Shown here: positions 22,087-34,000 of the stretch, one piece after another
Layout: each line of letters begins with the position of its first letter
Position numbering within the stretch: position 1 is the first letter of the stretch
Assembly (NCBI GenBank): GCA_037178675.1
Contig: JAYMGJ010000582.1
Location: 1 to 55,198 of the forward strand
Length of the DNA: 55,198 nt
Direction of reading: 5' to 3'
From: Scleroderma bovista
Lineage: Eukaryota; Basidiomycota; Agaricomycetes; Boletales; Sclerodermataceae
Notes under the pieces: generated by a model
The model's input: the letters and a program-made list of their open reading frames with translations, nothing else
The model's database searches: none
What the model was told of the DNA's origin: nothing
Program-made: the position numbers and the translations under genes

Positions 22087-24161
22087 TGTCACACACAAAA
22101 CAGGTTTGGTACAGTGAACATGGAAGATAACACCTATATTGAATGATCCTTATGCGAAGGATAAGCACGACGGACCCTCATCATAGCCATCTATCGCACA
22201 AGAAGACTATCCTGATGCGAGAGATGAATGCCAATGCAGACAGTCATCTATCGCACGAGAACTGCCAAGAAGCAGAAGAAACTGAAGGAATAATGTCAAT
22301 TATGGTATGAGAAAGGAATGCACACGTCTGCAGTCCAACTCCCATACCAGAATGATCAAAGAAGCCGAAGAATTGAAGGAGAAATGAAGGAGAAAGAGAA
22401 GAAATGATTTTTAGTGCCCAGTGCTGGCATTCCGATATTTTGAATAGCTCCATCGTTTCTGAAGCTATCAGGCATGTGACTATACTGTCAGAGAGCCTAG
22501 AACGTGGTCTATCTGCCTGTCAAGTTCCGACGCAAATCCGTTCATTTCCCACAGAGATATTCCCCCCGCAATCCAGATGTTCGCTTCATCGCTCACTATG
22601 GAGTCTGTATTTTCTCTGGATCATTTCTCCGCTATTGCTGCAGATCTCCACTATGTCCTGCTCTTAGGACAGCCTCTCCCAGAGTTCCCGTGCACTGCCT
22701 GGCACATATCTTCCCAGCCTGCTCCCTCAGTCCCTCTCGTTCTCGGTCAGCGCGTTCTCCTTGTCAGTCCTGCATCAAGGACATACTTTGGTCATCTTAG
22801 GTCTATTGTCAAGCTTGAGAAGTCTTCTCTGGTCGTCTCTGTGTCCCCTGAGCCCTCAGACTATGGTCCCTTCCTCCCAGATACTTGCCATGTCCATCTT
22901 CCTCTGTTGTTCATCTCACTTCCCTGGATGTGTCGAATTCAATACTCTATCCACTTCCCTACTTTCAGACAACGTCCCCCAGCACCATGACAGTTATACC
23001 CCCACTTTATAGTGCTATTAGGAAGAAGAACCCTCTCTCGTTCTTTTCCAGAAGAGAGCTCGTCAAGGGAGCCCATGGTTGTGCTTCAGTGGCACTAGAA
23101 CACATGCACTATACCTTAGTGTATGCTGACCCCCCAAAAGACCTCTGGACCCCTGGTACCCTTCTTGTGGCTGTTTTGTCTCGGATCAATCCCCCTATTT
23201 ATCTCAGATCTTCCCCATTGTTGTCCCATCAAATTCCTGATGGTACACAGCCCCCCATCAAACTTCTTAGGCTGTGCATCAATGACTCCTTCTGCTGTGC
23301 AGTGACTCATCCCTTGCTTACTGATGCTCTCTTGTCATCAGTATTACTCTATCCCTTTCGCATTTTTGGTATATTACTCAGCTGATGACTCACTCCCTTA
23401 CCAATCAATCTTGTCATGCAGCTTACTCATTCCTTTACTCAGCAGCTTATTCATGCTTCCTATGCTTACTCATTCCTGCTTATCCCTTGCTTACTGATCG
23501 CTTACAAACCCCTTACAAAGCTCTTACCAATCCCTTACCAATCCTTGACAAATTCTGCTTACTCCCTTCTCTTTTTGTACTTTAATGCTGTGCCCCCCCA
23601 TGTATTTAAACCCCTGGGCTCAGCCCAGTGAAAAGACCCAATTGCACAAAATTATCCCTCTCTCAGACTCTCTCAGTCAGTATCCCCTCAGTTCTTTGAG
23701 TCTTGTAGGCTTCAGTGAAGGTCTAAAGGCTCTGATATCTCAAGTGTATTCAGTCTATTCAAGTCCAAGTGTTTCTCTAGGCTCAAGCGGAGTCTAGCCA
23801 GTCAATCCTTCATCTCTCATTGCTTCTGGACGTCAGGAGCCCCCTTGTCCCCTTGCTGCACCCATCTCTAGGTGTAGTATTGCTGTTTCAGTCTCAGTCA
23901 ACCCAATCCCCACTTTGACACTTCCTAGGCTTTAGGAAGAGTCCATACCCCTATCCCCTTTGTCTTCTATTACTCCTGTACCCCAGGAGTATCCTGCATC
24001 ACCGTCTGCATCACCCTGTTGGTGTAGATCCCCTTTCCCCCTCCTCAGCACATCCTCTCTGGACACCGCGGAGGTAAACCACCACTCGCACATATTCGTA
24101 GTCCTTTGTTGGTGTTGTGTTTGGGTTATTACTCCGACCCAAATCCACACTTTGACTCACA
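22087..24161 (+). mobile_element. LTR-like element, copy 1, inserted in gene B
   Basis: Ends are TGTCAC...CTCACA. The flanking duplication is ACGG (22083-22086, 24162-24165; 5 bp AACGG if the shared A is counted). It is homologous to the inverted copy at 25966-28287 over most of its length. A TATA-like 'tgtatttaaaccc' lies near 23600, leaving about 550 bp to the right end, as in a retroviral LTR with U3, R and U5. It has no internal domain, so it is best read as a solo LTR of an unseen retroelement; a non-autonomous element of another type is possible. Confidence 0.7.
22495..22990 (+). pseudogene. U3 ORF of LTR-like element, copy 1, start codon lost
   Basis: The frame EPRTWSICLSSSDANPFIS ... 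MESVFSLDHFSAIAADL ... ASRTYFGHLRSIVKLEKS matches the ORF of copy 2 along its whole length. Copy 2 starts ATGGAGCCTAG; here the ATG has become AGA, so the original start is missing although the rest is open. I do not recognise the protein; it is hydrophobic and Ser/Pro rich. Confidence 0.55.
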
Positions 24162-25965
24162 ACGGTTTGTGACAGATGAAAAGAAGTAGATATGTTTTAC
24201 AACCTACAATAATGTAGTGTTTAAATGGAATGGAGCCAGTGATATATCTGATGTTGCCGGGCAGCATAACAGGCAATCCTGATCTCATCAGATCTCAATG
24301 CTGTTTGCTGGCGGTCTGACCAGAAATTCAACCTCCTTTGGAAATACTTTCTGGTCCACTCCGCCTCACATTGTAGCATCTCCACTTCCTCCTTCCACCG
24401 GTCCCTAAGTGCCTTGGACCGGAACCAATGAACCTGGTAAACTAGATTTCTGGTTAAGTACCAAAAGCATTTTGTGATGATGCTAAGACATACATTCAGA
24501 CATCCAATCATTCCTATCAGTATCTCAGGGTACATCCATGGTCCAGAACCAAGGGAGGGTATCATCCCTGTGGCCCCGAGCATTGGGGTCTGATATTGCA
24601 GTGGTGACCAAAAGGTCGGAGGCATGCAATTCCTGGTACCAGTCTAGAACCTGTCTATCAGCACGGAGAGCTACCATCTGCCTGCGGCACCAGCGATATA
24701 ATGAGGCATGGTGCTGTAGGGTGAGATCTGTGCTCGCTATCCGGCCCCATGCCCGGGTGGTCATATTATAATTACTGGCTTGTCTAACATCTCGCCTAAA
24801 GATGACGGCCTTGTCAGCCAGTGCCAGTCTAATTTCATGAAGGCAATCATTGGCTTGCCCCTGTCTCAAGGATAGTTCCTGTTCCACAAGGAATCCAAGT
24901 CCTAATCCCTGGAGACGGTCTATTCCAATATAATGGCAGCAGTGGCAACATTGTTTCAGCATTTCCCTGTGTTGGCAAGACGAATGGATTTTCTATTTCC
25001 TCACCATCTGCTTGGTCGTCCTGAAATTGTAGGGCAGTGTCCAGTTCTATATCATCATCCCAGTCTTCACCCAGAAACTGTGTGGCTGATGCAACTAATC
25101 CCTCTAACTGGGATTGTAGCCGGTCTTGGCGCCGTGCAACTGATAGCTGTTGTATTTCAGTTCCGGATGTGTTGAGCTGCCGAGCATCAATGGCTAGCAT
25201 TATCTGTGCTCCTTCAACCTTCAATGCCTTAGCTATCCATGTGGTTGATCCCCAAAGCCGGTCTTGTTGTTGGTTGATAAGGTTCATTTCTATCAATTTC
25301 ATTGTTGGTGCTTCAGGCCATATTCAGTAAGGTTAACTCCATTTTAAAAGAACATACCCTTCTCCAGCTGAACATCATATATATCCATTGCACGGGGATC
25401 CATCATCCGGTCATTCAATGCCTTCACCTCCTGCTCCATCCACAATTGCCAGAGACCTTCCGGGACTTGGTTATTCAGTTTTTCAAAAGCTTCTGTAACC
25501 TCTGTCAATGAGCACTGGGCACCCCTCATTTTTCTCCTTAGAAACAATGCTTGTACACGTCAGCCAGGAGGGTCATGGTGAAGGGCATTGTTATACTCAC
25601 GCATCCGGACCATCTTGACAAAATTGTGATTGTGGTCATTCATTTGGAAATCGAGTAACTCTTGGCAATGCGGTGTTGCCATCCCCCTTGCAGATGGAGA
25701 TATTATATTCAGTGAAGACCACAGTGTCTCCATGATCTCCCCATCCACTCTGCTGGCACCAGGAATAAAATTCAGGGCATATCTGGCAAAGCATTCTGTT
25801 TTATGCCCATGTACATGCCAAATACCGATCCCAGGCAAAATGCACAGTCCATCTGGTAGAGTGATGAATTTGTTGGACTGAATCCAACGAGCCAAATTTC
25901 TACTATACTGGCAATTGATGTCGTAAAATGTTATCACTTGTTGGTCAGGATTCAATGCATGCCGG

Positions 25966-28287
25966 TGTGCGCCTAAGTGAGGGAAGAGGTCAGAACAACC
26001 AACAACCAACACAAAATGACAGCAATATGCGAGTGGTGGTCTTCCTTTGTGTTTCTGGTATTTAATCTCCTCAGGGGGATGTGCTGCACGCCTTCAGGCA
26101 GGATGCAGGAGGGAAGGAAAGGGCTTCTGATGGGGAAGGAATGTGACTGGGGATGGTATTGACTCCTCTTCAGCCTACCACAGTGGTTAGGAAGAGTCCT
26201 GGGATAGAAGAGTGATGATAGATTGATGACAGGGGTGTAACAGCAGTGATGGAGCAACAGGGAAGCAAGGGGACAGTTCCTGCTTCAAGAATGTGATGGA
26301 CAGTGATGGGATAGAGTGGACAGAGATGCTAGACTGCGCTTGAGCCTGGAGAAATGATCAGATACAAGATATATCTGACAAACAACAATAGTGGAGCTTT
26401 AGGCCAGCACTGGGTGACCTACAAGTCCAAAGACAGAGAGGGAGAGTGAATGGTCGCTTTATTGAGGGGGAAGCAGACACTTCCTTGCAGCCTTTGGCTG
26501 CTGGTTTATATACAGGAGGGGCTGTGGCCCTGTAAGCACAAATGACTAAGTGCTTGGTAAGAGATTGGTAAGCAATTGGTAAGCAATTGATAAGCAGTGT
26601 AATCAGGCTGAGTCATCGATGGGGAGAGCCTGAACAAGCTGCTGAGCCAAGGGAAAGAGCAAAAACATAGGTAAAAAGGGGTGTACAACCAAGAATATGG
26701 AAAAATCATTGCATGGGGCCCAAAAGAGAGGGGGGGAAAGCATGGGATGAGTAGATCGAAGCTAAATGAGCATATGCGATGACATAATGCATATGAATCA
26801 TAGGGGCATGAGTCATGAATTGATAAGCAGCATGATAAGCATGATTTGAAGGATGATTGGTAAGTGATTGGTAAGGGGAGTAATGGGGATTAGTAATGCC
26901 AAGAGGGGATGAATAATGCGCAGCAGAGTGAGTCAGAGTGAGCCAGAGTGACTCTGTGTGACTCAGACAGAAGGGAAGCACAACCTGTGATTGATTGAAC
27001 TTTAGATCTGGAGATGAGCTTCTGAAGCAGTGCCACTGATGGGAGTGGCTGGGGGATAATAAAAGAATTGATCCGACCAGAAGAGCAGTGTCAGGGGGCC
27101 TGGAATGACAAGTAGAGTCACAGCTGGTCACAGAGTGTCACAAATCCCTTGGATTGAGCTTCTGTAGAGCAAAAACGCGAAATTTGGTGCTCCCGAAGTG
27201 CAGTCTTCCCTTGAGCAGTAAGGGAAAGGTTCTGTACTCTATTAGGGCTCCTAAGAAGGGTTCTAGAGCACTGTTTCATTTGTGTTTGTTGCGGGATAGC
27301 AGGGAAGAGAATCGCAAGTAGCGGATTTGACGTGTCCAGGGAAGCGAGATGAATGATAGAGGGAGATGGATGTGACAGGACTCTGGGATGAAAGGACCAT
27401 ATGCAGAGGACTCAGGAGACACAGAGACGACCAGGTATGAATTTTCAAGTCTAACGATAGACTTGAGATGACCAAAGTATGTGCGCGATGCAGGACTGAC
27501 GAGGAGAATGTGCTGACCGAGAATGAGAGGGACTGAGGGAGAAGGCTGGGAAGATATGTACCAGACAGTACACAGGAGCTCAGGGAGAGGCTGTCCCAAG
27601 AGCAGGATGTAGTTGAGGTCTGCTGCAATAGTGGAGAAACGTTCCAGAGAAAATGCGGAGTCCATAGTGAGTGATGAAGTGGGTGTCTGGATTGCAGGTG
27701 GAATATCTCCGTGGGAAATGAACAGATTTACATCGGAACTTGACAGGCAGATAGACCATGGTCTAGGCTCCATGATGGTATAGTCACATGATTGATAGCT
27801 TCAAAAATGGCGGAGCTATTCAAAATATCGGAATGCTGGCACTGGGCGCCTAAATTTGACATTTGGGTGCTAAAAATGATTCTTCTTTTTCTCCTTCATT
27901 TCTCCTTTGTTTCTTCTGCTTCTTTGGTTGTTCTGGTATGGGAGTTGGACTGCAGTAGGTTGCATTCCTCTCTCATACTGAAATGATCATCAATCCTTGG
28001 ATTCTTCTGCTTCTTGGTGGTTCTCGTGCAAGGGATGACTGCCAGACGATGGCATTCATCTCTTGCTCCAGGATAGTCATTCTTGTGCGATAGATGGCTA
28101 TGACAAGCTTGTATTCATTCTTCGCATAAGGATAGTCTTGACTTTGTGTGATATGGATAGCAAGGGCTGTCTGTATCCCTCAAGTCGGGACAATCTTTCA
28201 ACAGATCTTGGGTGTGCGTTCTTCGCATTAGTTTCATCAGCTAACTTTCTTCATGTCCACAGTACCAAACATGTTTGGTGCATGACA
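25966..28287 (-). mobile_element. LTR-like element, copy 2, inserted in the KDZ gene
   Basis: On the minus strand it begins TGTCATG and ends GCGCACA. It is flanked by a 4-bp duplication CCGG (25962-25965, 28288-28291). Removing it with one CCGG joins ...DYALVHAVR to HALNPDQQVITF in the KDZ frame exactly, which proves both ends. A TATA box 'gtatataaacc' near 26515 and an AATAAA signal near 26460 give it LTR-like architecture in the minus direction. It is about 250 bp longer than copy 1. Confidence 0.78.
27276..27773 (-). CDS. U3 ORF of LTR-like element, copy 2, about 165 residues
   Basis: An open frame from ATG 27773 with no stop: MEPRPWSICLSSSDVNLFIS, MDSAFSLERFSTIAADLNY, ASRTYFGHLKSIVRLE, FISLPWTRQIRYL. 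It is conserved with copy 1 despite divergence elsewhere, which argues that it once coded for a protein. It lies upstream of the TATA box, in the U3 position of an LTR. I do not recognise the family; it lacks Gag or Pol motifs and cysteine clusters. Confidence 0.5.
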   Translation of the reverse strand: MEPRPWSICLSSSDVNLFISHGDIPPAIQTPTSSLTMDSAFSLERFSTIAADLNYILLLGQPLPELLCTVWYISSQPSPSVPLILGQHILLVSPASRTYFGHLKSIVRLENSYLVVSVSPESSAYGPFIPESCHIHLPLSFISLPWTRQIRYLRFSSLLSRNKHK

Positions 28288-29072
28288 CCGGACTGCATGC
28301 ACCAGGGCATAGTCCATGTTTACCTGCCTGTAACCAGCTCAACAAACTCGAGATGACAATTATGAGAACCTACTGTTCTCCCTTCTGAAAGTCAACCATT
28401 GCATGGGGGATGAAACATCCATGTCTTGCACATGCACATCCCCCAATCCCGGTGGATGACAGCTGTTTCCTTGCCGAATTTGCCTGATTAACTGCCCGGT
28501 GATTGCTACACTCCAATCACTTTTCAAAGGATGAGATATAGAACTTCCAGTGGTGCATTCCCTCACCTCTATCTGATTTGCTGTGCCTGCCAAGTACTCC
28601 TTGTAGTTACCTGAGCCTACCATGAACCCCCTACCATCCATCAGCCACACCTCATCTGCAGGGTTCCTCAGTCTCATGTGCTCTGCCTTGAAATTTCCAT
28701 CCATCACTATCGACCTTGAAAATTTCCAGCTACAAAGAAAAACGAATCTCCCCATCCCAGTGGAGCTTAAACACACTACATACTGGGACAAATCCACATC
28801 AGTATCATCAAGGTTCACTCCAGGCTGTGGACATGCCGGACAAAACAGCACAAGGTCGCCTGTCGATGAACCAATTTCACTATCATCAACTCCCTTCCAT
28901 AAAACGCTCCTTGACTCCGCTCCACGTGGCACCCCGATCAGGACCCCGGACCAGCAAGTTCGAAACTCATCACCCCGCCTGTTGTTGAGCCCGTCGTGCA
29001 CATTACGACGTTAAACAGCATAGTACCACTCTGTTTCATCTACTCTGTAGACTCGCCCAGTACACTACTAAC

Positions 29073-31046
29073 ATGTCCCCCCCACTAGTAGTAGACAACG
29101 AACCGCCCAACATAGCGTCGGCCCCACCGACGAATACCCCAATGGCTTCAACCCCCTCCTCCCAGGCTCCCCCCCCTAGAACCACAGTATACACCAGACG
29201 ACAGACCTCGACATATGGCAGACTCGTGACAGGCAGAACCAAAGAAGACCTACTCAACAATCCTAAATTCTCCTCGTCTATGAACACCAAAGACCAGGCC
29301 CTGAAACACTTAGCTGAGCACCTACTAATTACTCCCAGCCAGGACCCTGATCACTCCTCGCTAAGCCTGGTATTACTTAATATAGCACTCTCAGGCCCAG
29401 GCGTCACAGCCATCACAGCAGAGGCTTTACGCGCCGTAGCAATCATCCTCGACGCCACGCCGCCTGCGCCCCCCCCTCACCCACCCACCACCACCCACTT
29501 CCCCAACCCAGACGCAGCACGCCTCTCTGACTTCGAGAACCAGATCCTCCGCCTGAAAGAAGTAATACAAGAAATCCAGGACACCACGCAAATTAACAGG
29601 GAAGCGGCAGAAATGATAACAAGAGCAGCCGACATAGCAAACAATGACTTACAGATTACAGCCCAGGTAATCAATGAATCAGTGGAAGAACTGGTCACAC
29701 TATCCCCACAGATATTGGCTAAACTCGAAGAAATTCCCCGTCAACAAGCCTCTACCACCGCCACTCCGGCTGCAACATACAGGGAGGCCCTCTTGGCAGA
29801 CCCTTCCCCCCCAGCAGACGACGGACAACCTCCCCTCAAATATCCCATCTCCAACTATGCGAAAGGAAACACCGCGATAAAAGAAAGACAGCTCCTAGTC
29901 GACATCGACCCAGATCATCCCAGCATCAGGGAAGACACCCCCAGGAACGCAGTAATCACAATCCTCCAGCAAGCGCTCATCCCCCTGGAAGACGATGCCG
30001 CCCCATCCCTCAAGATCAGAGCTCTAACCAAGCTCAGAAACGGAAGACTCGTCCTCGAACTCCCCAGCGCCGAAGCAGTAAACTGGATAAAGGAACCAAC
30101 CAGAAAAGCGACCTTCCTCAAGAAACTAGATGGGAAAGCACGAGTCAAAGACAGATTATTCAACGTAGTAGTCCCCTTTGTTCCAGTCCTCACTGACCTC
30201 ACAGATCCGGATATTCTACGGAAAATCGAACAAGAGAACGGATTCCCTGCAGAATCGGTCAGCACCATCAAGTGGATCAAAGACCCAGCCCGTCGCAGCT
30301 TCAAACAGCGCGTAGCCCATGTCCTCCTCTCCCTGACCTCCCCACAAGCCGCAAACAAACTCATCAGCATCGGTCTCTACCTCAATCACTCCAAGCTCCG
30401 CGCCCACAAAGACAAGAAAGAACCCCTGTGCTGCCTCAAGTGCCAGAGATGGGGACATTTCTCGAAGGACTGCAAAGAGGAGAAGGACACCTGCGGGACA
30501 TGCGGAGGCCCCCATCGGGAACACCTATGCAACACCTACCAAACAAACTACTGCGTAAATTGTAAATCCACCTCGCACGGCAGTTTGGACAAAGGATGTC
30601 CCGACTACATGAAGAGACTAGAGGAGCTAAATGCCAAGATTCCGGAAAACGCCACCCCATACTTTCCGACCGGTGAACCATGGACCCATGCAACACTCCC
30701 ACCCAAGCAGTACACACCCATAGCTCAAACAAGATCACCCCACCCCCCCCAGGACACAACTCGCCACCCCCAGCTCCAACAAACACTCGGCAAGTCCTCC
30801 TCGGGCGCCCTAACCATCCAGCAGAGACAGCCAAATACAAACACCGCCTCACAAGACCCCAAAGAACCTGCTCCTGCCAACCCCGACAAGGGGAAGGCTC
30901 CATCCTACACCTACCCTTTCTCCCTCCCACCAACCCCCAAGATCAGCCCCCCACTCTCCCCTCTTCGCATACACATATCCCCCTCCCCAACACTGACGCC
31001 CCACAATGCGCAGTCCGAGCCCCCACACTCACCTGACTCCCTATGA
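29073..31046 (+). CDS. LINE ORF1, Gag-like protein with zinc knuckles
   Basis: 657 residues, uninterrupted. The N-terminal third is Pro/Thr rich and then helical (LRLKEVIQEIQDTTQINREA). A central RNA-binding-like part follows. Three cysteine motifs lie at about residues 450-510: CLKCQRWGHFSKDC (CCHC), CGTCGGPHREHLC and CVNCKSTSHGSLDKGC. The C-terminus is Pro-rich and disordered. The stop TGA overlaps the ORF2 ATG (ATGA at 31043-31046), suggesting reinitiation for ORF2. The role is nucleic-acid binding and RNP formation, as for Tad/I/jockey ORF1 proteins. Confidence 0.9.
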   Translation: MSPPLVVDNEPPNIASAPPTNTPMASTPSSQAPPPRTTVYTRRQTSTYGRLVTGRTKEDLLNNPKFSSSMNTKDQALKHLAEHLLITPSQDPDHSSLSLVLLNIALSGPGVTAITAEALRAVAIILDATPPAPPPHPPTTTHFPNPDAARLSDFENQILRLKEVIQEIQDTTQINREAAEMITRAADIANNDLQITAQVINESVEELVTLSPQILAKLEEIPRQQASTTATPAATYREALLADPSPPADDGQPPLKYPISNYAKGNTAIKERQLLVDIDPDHPSIREDTPRNAVITILQQALIPLEDDAAPSLKIRALTKLRNGRLVLELPSAEAVNWIKEPTRKATFLKKLDGKARVKDRLFNVVVPFVPVLTDLTDPDILRKIEQENGFPAESVSTIKWIKDPARRSFKQRVAHVLLSLTSPQAANKLISIGLYLNHSKLRAHKDKKEPLCCLKCQRWGHFSKDCKEEKDTCGTCGGPHREHLCNTYQTNYCVNCKSTSHGSLDKGCPDYMKRLEELNAKIPENATPYFPTGEPWTHATLPPKQYTPIAQTRSPHPPQDTTRHPQLQQTLGKSSSGALTIQQRQPNTNTASQDPKEPAPANPDKGKAPSYTYPFSLPPTPKISPPLSPLRIHISPSPTLTPHNAQSEPPHSPDSL

Positions 31047-34000
31047 CGGACACACCCGCCCATACCACGCTGGACAAACTTTGAATATGGCAACAAAACC
31101 TCAATAAATCTCACATCGCGCAACTAACGCTCATCAACAGCATCCCCCCAGGAGAGTGGGACATCCTAGCAATACAAGAACCGTCGCTCAACTCGCTAGG
31201 CAACATGAAGGCAAACACACACTGGAGAGTAGTCTACCCCACAGCCAAATATACGAACGGGGAAAAACCTAGAGCGGTAACACTAGTCAGCTCCAAAATC
31301 AGCACTGACGCTTGGAAACAGATCGAATTCCCGTCAGCGGATGTCGTGGTCGTCCAGCTTTGGACGTCACAGGGGCTCTGCACTGTATTCAACATATACA
31401 ACGACTGTACCCACAACGACACCGTCTCCACGATGGAAAGGTTCCTCCCAGGTAACCTGCCATCCCTCTGCCCTATGGAACAGGACCACTTGGTGTGGCT
31501 CGGCGACTTCAACCGCCACCACCTGCTCTGGGATGAAGACAGGAACAACCACCTCTTTACGGGAGTAGCACTCGAAGCCTCTCAGAAGCTAATCGACGTC
31601 TTAGCAGACTACGGCCTAACACAGATCCTTCCCAAGGACGTCCCGACCCTCCAATCGACTAGCTCCAGCAACTGGACACGCCCCGACAATGTCTTCTGCA
31701 CAGACCACACGTGCGGCACACTAATCACATGCGACACGGATCCAGAACGGAGAGGTCCCAACACAGACCACGTCCCAATCCTCACTCAGTTCAACATGTC
31801 CCTGGCAGCGTCAGCAGAGAGTCCCTCGTGGAACTACCACGAAGTGGACTGGGAAAGGTTCAACACTGCTATCAACAACGCGCTGAGCAGCATAGACCCT
31901 CCTGCCCCCCTGGACACAGTGGAGTCCTTCCAGGCGGCAGCACGTGACCTGGACATGACACTACGCAACGTGATCGGAGCAATGGTCCCAAAGACCAAAC
32001 CACACCCGCACCAGAAATGGTGGTGGACCAAAGACCTCACCAAACGCGCAGACGAACTCAAGCACCTACGTAAACAGGCATACAGGTTCAGGGTGTTACC
32101 GGAACACATCAGCCACACCCACCTAAAGGAGAAAGAGAGGGAACTAGACAAGGAAATCCAGGTGACCAAGGAGATGCATTGGAAAGACTGGCTGGAAGAC
32201 ATGGCAGGTAACGACGTATGGATCGCGAGCAAGTATATCACAAACCCAGGAGGTGACGGAGGGAAGTCACGCATCCCCACCCTCAAAAGTCGGTCTGTGG
32301 ACGGGAACATAACACTCGCAGCTACTAACGAAGAGAAAAGTGCCCTCCTGGCGAGCACCCTCTTCCCGCCCCCCCCAGCGTTGTCCTCAGTCCCAGACGA
32401 CTACCAGTACCTAGAACCGATAGAAGGCTGGACGGAGATCACACAAGAACAACTCGCAGCGGCCGTCAACAAACTCAGCCCATACAAAGCACCCGGCCTG
32501 GATGGCGTCGCCAACATTGTGTTCCAGAGATGCCACCAACTATTCGACTACCTCCTCCCCCTTTTCAATGCCGCAATCAAACTATGCACGCACTACGACC
32601 CATGGAGAGAATCCATCACCGTCATACTACGTAAACCTGGCAAGCCCGACTACTCGGTCCCCAAGGCATATCACCCTATAGCCCTGCTGAACACCACCGC
32701 AAAGGCTACTGTCTTCCATAGTCACAGACAGAGCGTCCTACATCCTAGAAGCCCACAATCTGTTGCCGGCAACGCATTTTGGTGGCAGACCCGGACGCAC
32801 AACGGAAGACTCCCTACACCTGCTCGAGAGCACGATCCGCAACGCCTGGAGGCAAGGTAAGGTCGTATCCGCTCTGTTTTTAGACATAGAAGGCGCCTTC
32901 CCCAATGCGGTCATGGAACACCTCCTACATAATCTATGGAAAAAGAGACTCCCAAAAGAGATAGTCGACTACGTCGGAGAGCTACTAAAGAACAGGAAAA
33001 CGCGACTATGTTTCGACGACCACACATCAGAATGGTTTGACATCATGAATGGCATCGGTCAAGGCGACCCATTTTCCATGCTCCTCTACATCGTCTATGA
33101 CTCAGACCTGGTAACAATAGCTAAAAATAAAGACGAACTAACTCTCGCCTTCGTAGATGACACCGTACTACTCGCAATAGCCAAATCATTCCAAGACACC
33201 CACAGAATCCTGGGCGACATGTTGGAGAGAGAAGGAGGCGCATATGAATGGTCAGCCGACCACAACTCACGCTTCGAGACCAGCAAGTTCGGCCTAGTCG
33301 ACTTCACCCTCAGCAAAACCAAGCCACGCCCCCCCATGACAATCCGCGGAAACGTCATCACACCCACCCCCTCACACAGATTCCTGGGCGTAATCGTAGA
33401 CCAGGAACTCCGCTGGAAAGAACACGCAGCCTCCGCCCTAGCCAAAGGTGCCGGTTACGCAGTGCTACTGAGACGTCTCTCAAGACCAACCCACGGCATC
33501 CCGGCAAGACTCATCCGACAACTCTACCGCGCCATAGCTATCCCGAAGATGCTCTATGCTGCAAGCATCTGGATCAAACTGCTACTCAGCACGGACTCCA
33601 ACAACCCACTACGAGGCTCACAAGGAATAGCCAAGAAGATGACGCAGGCCCAGAGAACGGCAGCGCTAGTCATCACAGGAGCTATGAGGACCTCCCCAAC
33701 AGACTCGGTAGAAATCCACGCCAACCTCCTACCTATGCCACTCCTCCTACAACACCTACTCCACAACACCGCCCTACGCCTCGCATCAAGACCCCAATCG
33801 CATCCACTATACTCGCTAGTCAAACGCGCTGCCAAGTGCAACGTCAAACGCCACAAGACAGCACTACACCACCTCTTCCATGGCCTCAAGATAAATCCGG
33901 AAAGAATAGAAACCGTCTCCCCACACCCTCTCTACCCCACATCTCTGACCCCATTCGTTACAGACATCGCCAGCTCAAAGGAAGAAGCCAAAGTCGTACG

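Larger units (their letters stand above)
21339..24189 (+). pseudogene. Gene B: unknown transposon-borne gene, split by an LTR-like insertion
   Basis: I do not recognise the family. ATG 21339 opens exon 1 (MSNTLDAHNISLALQYIGV...NVMIEI), and an intron at 21474-21523 (GTAAGA...TTTAG) leads to RVLERLLSACSAYGLIMRV. After a second intron, starting at about 21827, comes the exon with QDGTKSLPLLFDVPRMPRD and MLHEIEKEMGNVHMVMQAS, a probable amphipathic helix region. The coding frame is interrupted after ...KTWER by the element at 22087-24161. Beyond it FVTDEKK and TAG (24187-24189) follow in frame, so the insertion removed only seven C-terminal residues. No other stop or shift was seen. The predicted protein is about 250 residues, with no zinc motif or membrane segment. 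It is tail-to-tail with the KDZ gene, 31 bp apart. Confidence 0.6.

Noticed and set aside
28261..28287. RCHAPNMFGTVDM read as a KDZ exon
   Set aside because: The same sequence borders copy 1 in gene B (RCHTQNRFGTVNM), so it is the end of the LTR-like element, not KDZ.
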